From Rhabdophis nuchalis (taxonomy: Eukaryota > Chordata > Lepidosauria > Squamata > Natricidae), in contig CM077644.1 in assembly GCA_039707465.1 (NCBI GenBank), forward strand, positions 101,231,875 through 101,295,874: a stretch of 64,000 nt of DNA, given 5' to 3'. A program made the position numbers and the translations under genes. A model generated the notes under the pieces. It was given only the letters and a program-made list of their open reading frames with translations, was not told the DNA's origin and did no database searches. Shown piece by piece: positions 44,230-55,329 of the stretch (position 1 is its first letter; every line of letters starts with the position of its first letter).

Positions 44230-45021
44230 AACTTATCACAAAATATTCCGCTTCAGACTTCAGCTTCCCACTGGCCTGAATCTTAGGATGATATCTTGAC
44301 TATAAAGAAATAGATCTATGGTTCCCTGGTGCCATTAATGTAGGAAATAATAAAGTCTGATCCTCAACAGCAAGCTGATTCTCGAATCAACTCCGTGGTT
44401 TTCAATCCATTAAGAGAAGAAAGCCTGAGCAATTTTCCCAGTATCTCTGGAAGGAAGCTTCACTGTTTCCCTCTCTTGAATGAAATAAAGACATAAAGAA
44501 GTTGAGACACCTGTGAAGTGTCTCGCAGATAAATGCACTAGTGCCCCTCCCAGCCTTCAGAATCAGAGGTTAGTTATCTAAATTTTAAACTATCTAACCC
44601 CTTAATTCTTTCTCAGAAACACATTAATATTATTCTAGTGTAAAATATTGCAAACATTACTGTATAAAGATGATGAACATTAAGTAGTCAACAACCCTAA
44701 ATGAATCAGCGTCCTTCCATCCTTTTTTAGCAGAACTGACTTGCAGATCAGCAACTTAAAGACCAATGCTGATTTTGGAAATGAGAAAAAATATCAGGAG
44801 AGATGCAGACAGATGTTTTGTAATGACTAACAGACTTGTCCACAAATCAACTTCAATGGAATTGGACAATTTCTTGTCTATTTCAGGGGAAATAAATTTT
44901 AGTCATAACATAATAACTTAAGATACTTGAATTTGCAATGGTATGACTGGAGTTTTCATGACTCCTTCCTCTGTGCCATGCTTTTCATTATGAATATCGG
45001 CAATTTATTTATTTGCATCCC
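44230..45021. other. Intronic sequence, nothing recognised
   Basis: No supported gene or repeat. Confidence 0.5.
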
Positions 45022-45598
45022 AACGCAGCCGCGCGGGTGATTATGGGAGCCACTAGGTGCTCCCACATAACACCGATCCTGCGCGAGCTGCATTGGCTTC
45101 CTGTGGCCTTTCGAGTGCGCTTCAAGGTTTTGACAACTATCTTTAAAGCGCTCCATGGCTCGGGGCCTAGTTATATGCGAGACCGCCTCCTGCCCCATAC
45201 ATCCCTTAGACCGATACGCTCCCACAGAGAGGGCCTCCTCAGGGTGCCGTCGGCCGGACAATGCCGACTGGCGACACCCAGGGGGAGAGCCTTCTCTGTG
45301 GCGGGGCCAGCCCTCTGGAATGACCTCCCCCTGAATTACGTACCATCACCGACCTCCGCCTCTTCCGCCAATGTCTTAAGACATATTTGTTTCACCAAGC
45401 CGGCCTAGCCTAACCTCCCATGGGGACTTTTAGATAGTTTTAAATTGGGTTTTTAAAATTTGGTTTTAGCGCAGGATAGGTTTATTTAATAGTTTTTAAA
45501 TTATATTTATTGTATTTTGTATGTTTTTTAAATTTCCTGTGCGCCGCCCTGGGTCCTCTGTGGAGAAGGGCGGGATATAAATTTAAATTTTAAAAAAA
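45022..45598 (+). mobile_element. L2 LINE, strongly 5'-truncated
   Basis: Starts in the ORF2 C-terminus (NAAARVIMGATRCSHITPIL, HREGLLRVPSAGQC) and keeps the full 3'UTR. One base is lost near 45330 (TGACCTCCCCCTGAA against TGACCTACCCCCTGAA in the 13970 copy), shifting the last segment. Closest to the 13970 and 49639 copies. Confidence 0.9.
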
Positions 45599-45619
45599 AC
45601 TTTATTAATTTTAGAAATA

Positions 45620-45854
45620 TCCGTGTTTCTCCAAAAATAAGACGTCTTATATTAAGTTTTGCTCCAAAAGATGCATTAGGGCTTATTTTCTAGTTAGGTC
45701 TTATTTTATGAAAAATACTGTATTAAATGCATTAATCTGGCTGACAATCTTAACTGAGGGTTATTTTGGGAGTAGGGCTTATATTACAAGCATCTTGAAA
45801 AAAATCATACTAGGGCTAAGTTTCCGGTTGGGTCTTATTTTCAGGAAAACAGAG
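45620..45854. mobile_element. TA MITE with CCGTGTTTCTCC ends
   Basis: Inverted ends CCGTGTTTCTCCAAAAATAA and the complement of TCTTATTTTCAGGAAAACAG, with TA at both outer sides. The interior repeats (GGGCTTATTTT) motifs. It resembles a family common in vertebrates; class inferred from TA. Confidence 0.7.
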
Positions 45855-45894
45855 TAACTCAAAGCAAAAAACCTATCCAACACATTTTTGTCTC

Positions 45895-46064
45895 CTATTT
45901 TCCCAACAACCTCCCTATGAAGGTGAGTTAGACTAAGAGAGAGTGATAGATTCAAAGTCACCCAGCTGGCTTTTATGGCTAAAGGAGGGGCTTGAACTCA
46001 TGGTGTCCCACTTTCTAGCCGGGTACCTTAACCACTAGACCAAACTGGCTCTCTAGGCCAAACT
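45895..46064 (-). mobile_element. tRNA-derived SINE, second type
   Basis: Minus strand: GAGCCAGTTTGGTCTAGTGG, TTAAGGTACCCGG (box A), GAGTTCAAGCCCC (box B), then AGCTGGGTGACTTTGAATC and AACTCACCTTCATAGGGAGG. The tRNA-like head is not a functional tRNA. The 3' tail is lost. Confidence 0.8.
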
Positions 46065-46590
46065 GCTTCTCTAATTATTTCAGTGGGCTTAGAGCTAGGC
46101 AATAAATAAGTATATCATTTTAAATAATTAAATTTTAAAACAATAGACTTACAATTTTGTAAGTAAAGTTTGGAAGCGAAGGAGAGAACTACCCTTATTT
46201 CTTGTTCCAAGTTTATTATGGCTCAATGGTTCTGACTTTGCAGCTCATTCAGGCGTAGCAAGAACAAATTCTGACAGGTGTCCATGAAGCTTGTACACAT
46301 AAAGCAGCATCCCGCTGGAATTCACTCATAGGTTGCCTGGACAAGCTGGCTGTCCAGTTCTGACAGGGTTCCAATTTCTGACAGGTTTCTGGCTTTGGAT
46401 GCACAAGCAGGCAGGCAAAGCTGGATCCCTGCTCTATGTGGACAAGCCAACTATCAGTAGCATAATGGAAGAGTTCTAAGAACAATCTAGCTTTCCTGGC
46501 TATTTATCTGGGCAGAGTAGGAGAAAGTTCTGACTGTAATCCGAGTTTGTCTGCTTATGTCACAAGGCTCATGCATGCAAACCTGGAGTA

Positions 46591-46964
46591 CAGGTAGTCC
46601 TTATCTTACTACCACAAATGAGCCCAAAATTTGTGTTGCTAAGTGTGACAGTTATGTGAGGTTTGCCCCATTTTCTTTTTTGCCACAGTTGTTTTAAGTG
46701 AATCACTGCAGTTGCTAAATTAGTAACGTGGTTGTTAAGTGAGTCAGGCTTCCTTACTGACTTTGCAGAAGGTGATCACATGACCTTTGGACACTGCAAC
46801 CATCATAAATATGAACCAGTTGCCAAGCATCTGAATTTTGATCACATGACCATGGGGGGGAGGGGGTGCTGCAAAGGTTGTAAGTGTGAAAATGATGTTA
46901 CTTTTTTCAGTGCCGTTGTAACTTCAAAAAGTCACTAAGTGAATGATTGTAAATCGAGGAATTA
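46591..46964 (+). mobile_element. CAGGTAGTCC-family TA MITE, nearly full length
   Basis: TA-CAGGTAGTCCTTATC start; all internal blocks present; the right end is decayed (AATCGAGGAATTAGC). Confidence 0.82.
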
Positions 46965-48009
46965 GCTTATCTAGGCAGAACGGCAGTGAGGTTTGACAGA
47001 TCTCTTGTTTTTTCATGCAGCTGAAATGATGTTAAAACTCACTTCCATTGGCTGGTCAAGATAGATTAGCTTTCTTAAAAATTATGTTTTGTACAGATGG
47101 GAAACATGACCTTCCAGGTACTGCTAGATTAATTCCCATGAATCCTGATGGAACTTAATGGAACTTGGAACCCAACAATAGTTTGAAGGTAGTTTCTTCA
47201 AATATCACACAGTCAAGTCTTCTGAGCTTGCATTTAATAACCTTTTTGCAATCAGTGGGGCTTAGACAGTACTTTGGCAAAATGCCATAGTAGGTCCATC
47301 CTATTTGCAATCTTAAAAGTAAAGATGCCAAAGCACTGTTCCAAGGTATAGCATCCATTCTCACTATTGTTTTGTCTGACTGAAAGATGCTTCTAGTGAG
47401 ACGGTTTCCTATATATGCAATCAAAAGACAAATTAATAAAGGTTTATTCTCAATTTAGACTTTTAGAAGGCAGGAACAGCCTTTTGTGATACCATCTATT
47501 GTTACTGCAGATTAACAGTAATGCAAACAGCCAGCTTCCTACCGGTCACACTTTTACATGACATAGTTCCTCTTTCATTTTCTTCTACTTGCTGATCTAA
47601 GTGATTGCAGGCAGAATTCTGCCAAATGAGATGGGGAGGGGAGTTTTAATAGCACAACAATGTATTTTAATACTGTCCTGTATTAAATCCCTCTACTGTC
47701 CCTCTACTGCCTTCACATGAAAAGTAACCTCACCAAAGAGAAAAATGCATCGAATCACATTAAGCATGTAAGTAGATGGTATACATGAGACTGTTATTCT
47801 ACATCCTTCCAATTATGGTACAACTGAGGTCCTTATTTCTAAATGTGTTGCTAGCTTTCTAGATATCCTCCCCCTCGAAGGACTTTCGTTTCTTTATCCC
47901 TACTCCCCCCCCCACATCCCTATCCCCCATCCCGCACATTATCTGGCAAACCAGCTTTCCATCTGCGCTCCCAAAGAGCATCTCGCAACTCTTTGCCAAA
48001 TTCAAGCAA
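46965..48009. other. VAV3 intron 1 proximal part, nothing recognised
   Basis: No repeat or conserved-looking block recognised between the last MITE and the CpG island. A C9 tract lies near 47905. Confidence 0.5.
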
Positions 48010-48192
48010 CTCTCGCTAAGGCTGCCGGCGAAAGCCCAACCATAATCCAAAGTGACCTCCTGGAGGCTGGGCTGCATTGAAACAAAGACATTATAAGCAG
48101 CCCAGACGGGATGGGGAAGGCACAAGGGAAGTGATTCAAGGCGCGCGGAGACCCGGAAGAAACCTGGGCAAAAGCGTTCACATCCCTCTTAC

Positions 48193-48396
48193 CTGGGACA
48201 TCTGAGGTCTCAGGTTGATCTCCTTGAGATTGAGGGCGTGAGGGCGCAAGTTGTTGAGCAGCTGGCAAAGCAGGACTCCATCGCGTAGGGTCTGGGCCAG
48301 ATCGAACACCTGCGCCGCGTCCCAAGTCACCCGGTGATTGACCGGCAACACCCGGCACTGGATGAGCCAGTGAGCACACTGCTTCCAAGGCTCCAT
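48193..48396 (-). CDS. VAV3: VAV3 exon 1 (start of calponin-homology domain)
   Basis: VAV proteins are Rho/Rac guanine-nucleotide exchange factors acting downstream of receptor tyrosine kinases; the N-terminal calponin-homology (CH) domain is autoinhibitory. Seen here: 68 codons from ATG (48394-48396, minus strand), beginning [14 protein letters not shown] and ending [13 protein letters not shown], followed at once by a GTAAGA splice donor (CTTAC on the plus strand, 48188-48192). The exon ends in phase 0. The start has A at -3 and G at +4, a good Kozak context. The frame stays open upstream but with no in-frame ATG before it. The MEPWKQCA start, the [12 protein letters not shown] stretch and the NLKEINLR stretch fit VAV3 better than VAV1 or VAV2; [10 protein letters not shown] is VAV1-like, so paralogue choice is strong but not absolute. 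Exon 2 is outside the window, which implies a long first intron. Confidence 0.93.
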
Positions 48397-48476
48397 CGTG
48401 CGCGCCCGCCCGTCCGTCAAGGCGCTCGCAGCCAGAGCACCAAAACTCCCCAAGAAGCGCAAAGGTTTCACCGAGC

Positions 48477-48515
48477 AGCTGCTGCTGCTGCTGCTGCTGC
48501 CGCCGCCGCCGCCGC
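48477..48515 (-). repeat. CGG/CAG triplet tract in VAV3 5'UTR
   Basis: On the transcript (minus) strand a run of about five CGG units is followed by about eight CAG units, roughly 80 to 120 nt upstream of the VAV3 ATG. On the plus strand it reads as GCT then GCC/CCG triplets. It lies in the presumed 5'UTR, so it is not translated in the VAV3 frame as annotated. Such tracts are length-unstable and can form hairpins. Confidence 0.85.
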
Positions 48516-48910
48516 TGCGCTCGCTCTCCTGTCCGACCGTCCTTCCTGCCTTCCTTTCTTCCTGCCGCAGCGACTCGCCTCCTTTTCAGCCCCGCGCGCA
48601 GACTGAGAAGAGCAGCAGCTGAAAGGCGGCCCGAGAGGCTGCGCGTGCGGTTCCCCTCCGGCCCCTCCCTCCCGGCGCAGACACACCGCCGGGGGGTGGG
48701 GGGGAGGAGAGAGAGAGAAGCGGCGGGAGAAAAACAAGAGCGCGTGCGCCCCCCTCCCTCCGCGCGCCCGCTTGGCCTGGAACCGGCGCCCCTTTTCAGA
48801 AGGCGTGAGGTGCGCTCGGCTGTCCCGGACGCCTGGCGGGGGGTGGGGAGGTTGGGGGCTCGTAGCAAACAGTCCCAAGTTGGGCGGGTGTGAGGTCGAG
48901 CGTTAGAACA

Positions 48911-49638
48911 ACAACAACAAACACACAAAGGGAAGAAGAATTAATGCTAAATCACACCAATAAACAAGCCGCCTCTTCCCCCCCAAAAAAACAAAATAAT
49001 CGCGCCCCCTCGAGTGGGAGGGCGGAGGGGCATCACTTTCCGTGAAACATGGTAATTGCAGACTTGGGGTGTTTTCACAACAATTCGCCGAAAACGCTTG
49101 GGTGCGCTTAAATTTCACGCTATATATAGGTGCAGTTTCTTTGCGCGAAATTGCCTTATAAAAGGCAAACTTTATTTGATTTCAAAAAAAAACGGGGAAC
49201 TGAAGGATTTTGGCAACCCCCGACTTCTGATTTCAGGTACTTCAGAGACTGGTAGCTGGAACTTAAAGCTTGTCAGATCTTTGCTTGTATACAGTACAGG
49301 GAAGGGGCAGGCTGAAATCTTCTATCCCCGGGCTTTTCTTTGCAAAACGAAGCCGTTTTTCCAGGCAGCAGATGTTGGGGAGCAATGAAGCGTGGAAGAT
49401 AAAATGTGCATGTCCTTGCCGGCACTTCTCGAATTGGCCAGCTTCCATCTTGCTCTTTACATGAGACAGCAAAAACATCTTGGTTGTCCCGACCGCAAAT
49501 GTAATAATAAATAACAAATAAATGAAGTTCTGCAATAAAATAATCCATTTGAGGGAAAGAGCTAGCACACACAGTGCAACAGAAGTTCACACTGCGATAG
49601 GTTAGAAGTACCTATGTCACACTTGATTGAAGGTAATG
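48911..49638. other. Upstream flank of VAV3, nothing recognised
   Basis: Moderately GC-rich up to about 49100, with a TATATATA-like motif at 49121-49129 of unknown relevance. No gene seen on either strand. Confidence 0.5.
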
Positions 49639-51799
49639 CAATCGCTACACCCCACCGCGCGGAGGCGGAACCGGACACTCCTATATGGTTCCGCCCCAGG
49701 CTTCTGATGGACCCGGAAAGGTTCCAGAGGGAGCTTGGGCCAATTCCTGTGACCCTGCCCCGCGATTCGACTGAGGACCTAGTGGCCGCATGGTTAAGTG
49801 CGGCCACGGGGGCCTTGGACGGAGTCGCGCCCTTGCGGCCTCTCTTGCAGCGACGAATCACCCAGGCTCCTTGGTTCACTGAGGAGCTTCGGGGGATGAA
49901 GCGCCACAAGAGACGCCTAGAGAGCAGATGGAGATCCTCTCGCTCTGAAGCCGACCGAACACTAGTGAGAACCCATATTAGGGCTTATTTAGTGGCGGTA
50001 AGAGTGGCCAAACGTGAGTATTGTGCCACCCTTATTGCATCCGCAGATAACCGCCCTGCCGCCCTGTTTGGGGTGACCCGCTCCCTCCTCCATCAGAGGC
50101 CGCGGGAAGCCCCTCTGCAAGGGCGAGCAGAGGAATTTGGGATTTATCTGCAGGAGAAAATCACTCGGATTCGGAATGAGCTACCCTCCATCGACAGTGG
50201 TCCTGTGGGACTGTCCGAGACTAGTCTTGAAGTTCCTTCTTGGGAGGAGTTTGACTTTGTTACCACCGAGGATATGGACAGGCTGTCAAGGAAGCTTAGG
50301 GCGACCACATGTTTATTGGATCTGTGTCCCTCCTGGCTTGTACTGGCATCCTGGGAGACGACACGAGGCTGGCTCCAGGGCATTGTCAACGCATCTTTGA
50401 GTGAGGGGTCCTTACCTGCCGTCTTGAAAGAGGCGGTAGTGAGGCCTCTCCTCAAGAAGCCATCCCTGGACCCAGCTTTACTAGAGAACTATCGTCCGGT
50501 CTCCAACCTTCACTTTTTAGTGAAGGTTGTTGAGAGTGTGGTAGCCCAACAGTTTCCGCGACACCTGGAGGAAGTTGATTATCTAGACCCGCGCCAGTCC
50601 GGCTTCCGACCCGCTCACAGCACCGAGACGGCATTGGTCGCGTTGGTTGATGATCTCTGGAGGGCGCGGGATACAGGTTATTCCTCTATCCTAGTCCTAT
50701 TAGACCTCTCGGCCATGGTATCGACCATGGTATCCTATTGCACCGACTGGGGGGGTTGGGGCTGGGAGGCACCGTTCTGCGGTGGTTCTCATCCTACCTC
50801 TCTGGTCGGTCGCAATATGTGTTGACGGGAGGGCAGAGGTCGACCTCGAGGCCTCTCCTATGTGGGGTCCCTCAGGGGTCGGTCCTCTCGCCCCTCCTTT
50901 TCAACACATATATGAAGCCGCTGGGTGAGATCATCCGTGGTTTTGGGGTGGAGTACCATCTGTACGCTGATGACACTCAGTTGTACATATCCACCCCAAA
51001 CCACCCCAACGATGCTGCCGAAGTGCTGTCCCGGTGTCTGGAAGCCGTACGGATCTGGATGGGTGGTAACAAACTCAAGCTCAACCCTGCCAAGACTCAG
51101 TGGCTGTGGTTTCCGGCACCCCGGTTCAGCCAGATTATTCCAACTCCGGCCATTGGGGGCGAAACACTGGCCCCCGTGGAGAGGGCGCACAATTTGGGTG
51201 TCCTCCTGGATTCCCGGCTGTCCTTGGAGGACCATGTGGCAGCCGTGGCCAGGGGGGCATTTCATCAGGTACGCCTGATGCGCCAATTGCTCCCCTTACT
51301 GGACGGGGCTGCCCTTCGCACAGTCACTCAAGCTCTCGTGACGTCCCGACTCGACTATTGTAATGCTCTCTACATGGGGCTTCCCTTGAGGTGCACTCGA
51401 AAACTACAGCTAGTCCAAAACGCAGCCGCGCGGGTGATTATGGGAGCCACTAGATGCTCCCACATAACACCGATCCTGCGCGAGCTGCATTGGCTTCCTG
51501 TGGTCTTTCGAGTGCGCTTCAAGGTTTTGACAACTATCTTTAAAGCGCTCCATAGTTATATGCGAGACCGCCTCCTGCCCCATACATCCCTTAGACCGAT
51601 ACGCTCCCACAGAGAGGGCCTCCTCAGGGTGCCGTCGGCCGGACAATGCCAACTGGCGACACCCAGGGGGAGAGCCTTCTCTGTGGCAGGGCCAGCCCTC
51701 TGGAATGACCTGCCCCCTGAATTACGTACCATCACCGACCTCCGCCTCTTCCGCCAATGTCTTAAGACATATTTGTTTCAACAAGCCGGCCTAGCCTAA
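49639..51799 (+). pseudogene. L2 ORF2 fragment, RT motif A destroyed
   Basis: Open from 49639 to 50710, then a small rearrangement (CCATGGTATC duplicated) replaces the motif A codons AAFDT and shifts the frame. Downstream codons are open again from 50738 to the normal stop at 51799, with motif B GVPQGSVLSPLLFN and YADDTQLY intact. A 12-nt in-frame deletion near 51553 falls at the same place as the 19-nt deletion in the 18018 copy. Loss of the motif A aspartate means no RT activity. Confidence 0.9.
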
Positions 51800-51998
51800 C
51801 CTCCCATGGGGACTTTTAGATAGTTTTAAATTGGGTTTTTAAAATTTGGTTTTAGCGCAGGATAGGTTTATTTAATAGTTTTTAAATTATATTTATTGTA
51901 TTTTGTATGTTTTTAAATTTCCTGTGCGCCGCCCTGGGTCCTCTGTGGAGAAGGGCGGGATATAAATTTAAATAAATAAATAAAAATAAATAAATAAT
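49639..51998 (+). mobile_element. L2-type LINE, subfamily 1
   Basis: 5'-truncated at the end of the endonuclease (AATCGCTACACCCC), otherwise collinear with 14591-16965, with the same LSETSLEVPSWEEF linker and the same 3'UTR and A-rich tail. Slightly diverged by substitutions. Confidence 0.93.
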
Positions 51999-52097
51999 GA
52001 GAGTAGGCAAAAACCTGTCAATAAGTTTGCCAGTTTGGTTCATGATATCAGGTGTTATCATATTTAGCTAGCAGAAACCAGCATGTTCTCAAGAATA

Positions 52098-52457
52098 CAA
52101 CTTACGACTGTAATTGAGCCCCACATTTCTGTTGTTAGGTGAGATATTTGTTAAATAAGTTTTACCCCAGAGACCTTTCTTGCCACGATTGTTCGGTGAA
52201 TCACGGCAGTTGTGAAGTTAGTAACATGATTGTTAAGTGAATCTGGCTTCCCCATTGACTTTGCTTGTCACATGATCCTGGTTGGGACACAGCAACGGTC
52301 ATAAATATGAATCAGTTGCCAAGCATCTGAATTTTGATAACATGATCAATTAACATGGGAATGCTGCAAAGGTCGTAAAAAACAGTCGTAAGTCACATTT
52401 TTCAGTGCTGTTGTAACTATGTCACTAAACAAACAGTTGTAAGTCAAGGACTACTTG
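52098..52457 (+). mobile_element. CAGGTAGTCC-family TA MITE, left end lost
   Basis: Internal blocks (TTGTTAAATAAGTTTTACCC, GTTAAGTGAATCTGGCTTCC) and right end GTCAAGGACTACTTG-TA are present; the first about 15 bp are missing. Confidence 0.82.
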
Positions 52458-52763
52458 TATCTCTGCTGCCATCATGTGACCATCAAGATATATGCAATAT
52501 AACATGCTTAACTTATTTGGATATCCTGATCATTTAAGGACAAAAAGAAATGTGTATTAGAAATGATGGACAACTTATGCATAAATTTCTATTTGTCCTT
52601 TCTGCTATGTTGTAAAATAGTAGTCTGTGGCTTCCGGTGTAGTTATCAAATATGGTTACCAAGTATTAAACTGTATTATTATTATTATTGTTTATATATT
52701 ACATTTACATGCTCTGAGCCATTCTTTGGGTTCAAAAACAATTGAGCCATTTCCTCCCACTGT

Positions 52764-53001
52764 CAATAGCCATAGCACTTAGACTTATATACCACTTCAC
52801 AATGCTTTACAGCCCTCCCTAAGCAGTTTACAGAGTCAGCCTATTGCCCCAACAACCTGGGTCCTCATTTTACCGACCTCAGATGGAAGGCTGAGTCAAC
52901 CTTCAGCCTAGTGAGTTTCAAACTGCCAAATTGCAGGCAGCCGGCAAGCAGCAGAAATAGCCTGCACTACTGCATTCTAACCACTGTGTCATTGCAGCTC
53001 T
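52764..53001 (-). mobile_element. tRNA-derived SINE (same type as 32786)
   Basis: Minus strand: GACACAGTGGTTAGAATGC head, TTGACTCAGCCTTCCATC, CGGTAAAATGAGGACCCAG, GCTGACTCTGTAAACTGC and ATATAAGTCTAAGTGCTATG end. Uninterrupted full-length copy. Confidence 0.88.
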
Positions 53002-53221
53002 TACACATTTATATTTAGCAAATATGGGATTTCTAGGAAGATTTCACTTGCACAAGGATCTCTCTAGGATGTCATCTCAGTCTCCAGTGAGGAGGATCAA
53101 CTAATTATCCAGTAAATAGGTCACAAGGCATAGGGGAATTAGCTAATCAGAACAATTCACTTCTAAATAAAATCCCCCCCTAAAAATATCACTACCAGTG
53201 ACACAATTAAGTAGCCTATAT

Positions 53222-53547
53222 CCATGATGGTGAACCTATGGCACACGTGCCACAAGTGGCACAGAGAACCCTCTCTGTGGGCATACCAACCATCGCCCCA
53301 GCCCAGCTCCATAGTGCATGTGCACATGCCTCCAGCTGGTCTTCGGGTCTCTTCCACGCATGCAGGGGGCAGGGCGCATGTGGGGGGCAGGGGCATACAT
53401 GGGGGAGCTCACATTGCATTTTGGGGGCTCATGCAGGGGGCCCCATGCCCTGTTTTGACTTCCAGTTGCAAAATGGGGCACGAGGGTGGGGCACGCAGGA
53501 TGTTCATTGCTTTCAGCACGCGACAACAAAAAGATTAGCCGTCACTG
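53222..53547. mobile_element. hAT MITE, family A
   Basis: 326 bp from CCATGATGGTGAACC to GATTAGCCGTCACTG, with a perfect 8-bp target duplication GCCTATAT (53214-53221, 53548-53555). The short opposite-strand ORFs are unsupported. Confidence 0.95.
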
Positions 53548-53639
53548 GCCTATATCAACCGATTGAGTAGCCTATATAAACAGCAGCCATATGAATACGA
53601 TTTTGTATCATATGTTTGATTAATATCCCATCTTTTTTT

Positions 53640-53840
53640 TTCGGTCCCCAACCCCCGGGCCATGGCCCATTGCTGGGTCGTGTCCTAGTTGGAATTGGGC
53701 TGTGTGAGTGATGGGCTGATGCGCACACACAGCTCCACTTGTGTGAGTAGAGCCGCGTGCACACATATGCTGACCACAGCTCACGCAACCCAGTTCCCCT
53801 CCCCCCCCCTCCAGCCAAACCACCAAGGTGCAAAAGAGAG
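53640..53840. mobile_element. Possible hAT fragment
   Basis: CGGTCCCCAACCCCCGGGCC resembles the left end of a common CAGGGGTCCCCAACC hAT family. No second end or target duplication. Confidence 0.4.
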
Positions 53841-54990
53841 GCTTAAATTGAGATTCTCCTTTATTTTCTTCCAACAACAAGCTGATATTGAATAATTTGC
53901 CCAGAATCAACCAGTGGGTTTTTCACTTCAGTCCAAATCTCTCTCTTCTTTCCATTTATATCGCGTACATAGACCTGAGAATTGATATATAAGTTCTTCT
54001 GTATCACAATCCTCCCACCCGCGTATCTTTACAAACTAAGTTCGTCCCAGCTGAACAGCAATTCAGAATTCCATGTCTTCTGCCCTGCAGCTGCTAGTTT
54101 TGTTTCTGACAGGATTTCTCTATCCCAGGAAGATTTTCAACAGAGCAGGAAGTATGACTAGGTTTCACTACTGCATTTTACTCAGATTACAGGAGTGCTG
54201 CCAGCAAAAGGTAACACCCTACCTAATTACTGCTTTTATAGAATGTATATACGGCTTACAGGATTAGCGTTTAAGAGATAATTATAAGTTATGCCTCCTG
54301 GATCTTTTTTTTCAGCAATCAGCCCCATTAAATTCAGTCAGGCTTATACTGCTTAAGGCCGCAAAATTGCAAGGCTACAATGCAAATTTATCAATTGTAT
54401 ACATCGGTTCTTGAGTTATGGGGATGTTATTTTCAAACGAGTATAAGATTTATACTGCAGGTAGCCCCTGATTTACTTACTTGCTTATTCAACTTATTTA
54501 CCACTCATCTCACCTCCATTATGATAGTAAGACACAACAGTCACAAAACAAGTCATACATGACTGACTTGTTTTAAAACCTTTTTTGCAGTGATTTGTTA
54601 AGTGAACCATTCAAGGTCATTCAATGAACCCTCTGTTCTCTATGGGGTGTTTTTACCACAGCCAGAAATAAATCCTGAGTTTTAAAAAAAAATGAAAATC
54701 ATGCTCATAAAAGTGCAAGATGCTGCAAATGACTGTAAATGTGGACTAGTTACCAAGTGCTCAAAATGTGGAGAGGGGCAGCCCTTGGAATTTTGTAACC
54801 CAGTCATAAGTATCTTTCAGGGGTGCATCATATCAATTGCTAAGCATCCAGTTGTATGTGAAAGATTACCGCTGTGCTATGCTGTGCTGTGCTAATGCTA
54901 GGCTAGGCTAGGCTATGGAGATCATAGAGATAGAGATAGGGAGATACATATACATATTCTGTAGAAGTAAAAGATTTATACTACACTATA
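53841..54990. other. Upstream flank, mostly unrecognised
   Basis: A weak, decayed relative of the CAGGTAGTCC MITE may occupy about 54461-54860 (GCAGGTAGCCCCTGATTTAC, TTGTTAAGTGAACC). GCTGTGCTAT and GGCTAGGCTA short repeats occur near 54880-54915. No gene. Confidence 0.45.
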
Positions 54991-55329
54991 TCTATATAAA
55001 TAAAAATGTAAAATAGTTTGTACGAATCCACTAATCTTAAAAACTACTGGACCAATTTACCTCAATTTTTCACACAATGTTCACAAGGACTTCCGATAAT
55101 AGAATACCTACTCATTTTGTGCCTAGCACACGTGTGTCATGTGTAAGGTACACAAACATAAAATGTACCCACTGATCATGTTTTCACCTCCCTGTAGCCC
55201 CGCTCACCTGGCATTTCCAACAGTCATTTCCTCAAGAACACTGTACGGAGGCCTAAAAGAGCCAAGACAAGGCACAGAGGATAGCAAACTCCCAGGTAGC
55301 CCATAGAGAGAGAGGGGGGAGAAATACAG

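Larger units (their letters stand above)
1..48192 (-). other. VAV3: VAV3 intron 1 (5' part, continues out of window)
   Basis: Inferred from the donor site at 48188-48192 and the absence of any recognisable VAV3 exon (the rest of the CH, DH, PH, C1, SH3 and SH2 domains) at lower coordinates. At least 48 kb of first intron is present. It is AT-rich unique sequence with dense transposon insertions on both strands, listed separately. Confidence 0.8.
48010..48910 (-). promoter_or_regulatory. VAV3: CpG island / VAV3 promoter and 5'UTR region
   Basis: GC-rich, CpG-dense interval surrounding exon 1 in an otherwise AT-rich window. It contains GC-box-like GGCGGG cores (for example near 48723 and 48880) and no convincing TATA box at the expected place, which is typical of a CpG-island promoter with dispersed start sites. 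The transcription start cannot be fixed from sequence alone. The island extends a little into the start of intron 1. Confidence 0.75.

Noticed and set aside
48397..48471. N-terminal extension of VAV3 by 25 codons
   Set aside because: The frame is open but the upstream codon is GTG, not ATG; the ATG at 48396 has a strong Kozak context and matches known VAV starts.
48002..48928. A 308-codon minus-strand ORF across the CpG island with a Gln run
   Set aside because: It is out of frame with VAV3 exon 1, made of GC-rich low-complexity sequence, and runs through the splice donor.
49121..49129. TATATATA motif as the VAV3 TATA box
   Set aside because: It lies about 720 bp upstream of the start codon, outside the CpG island core, with no other supporting signal.
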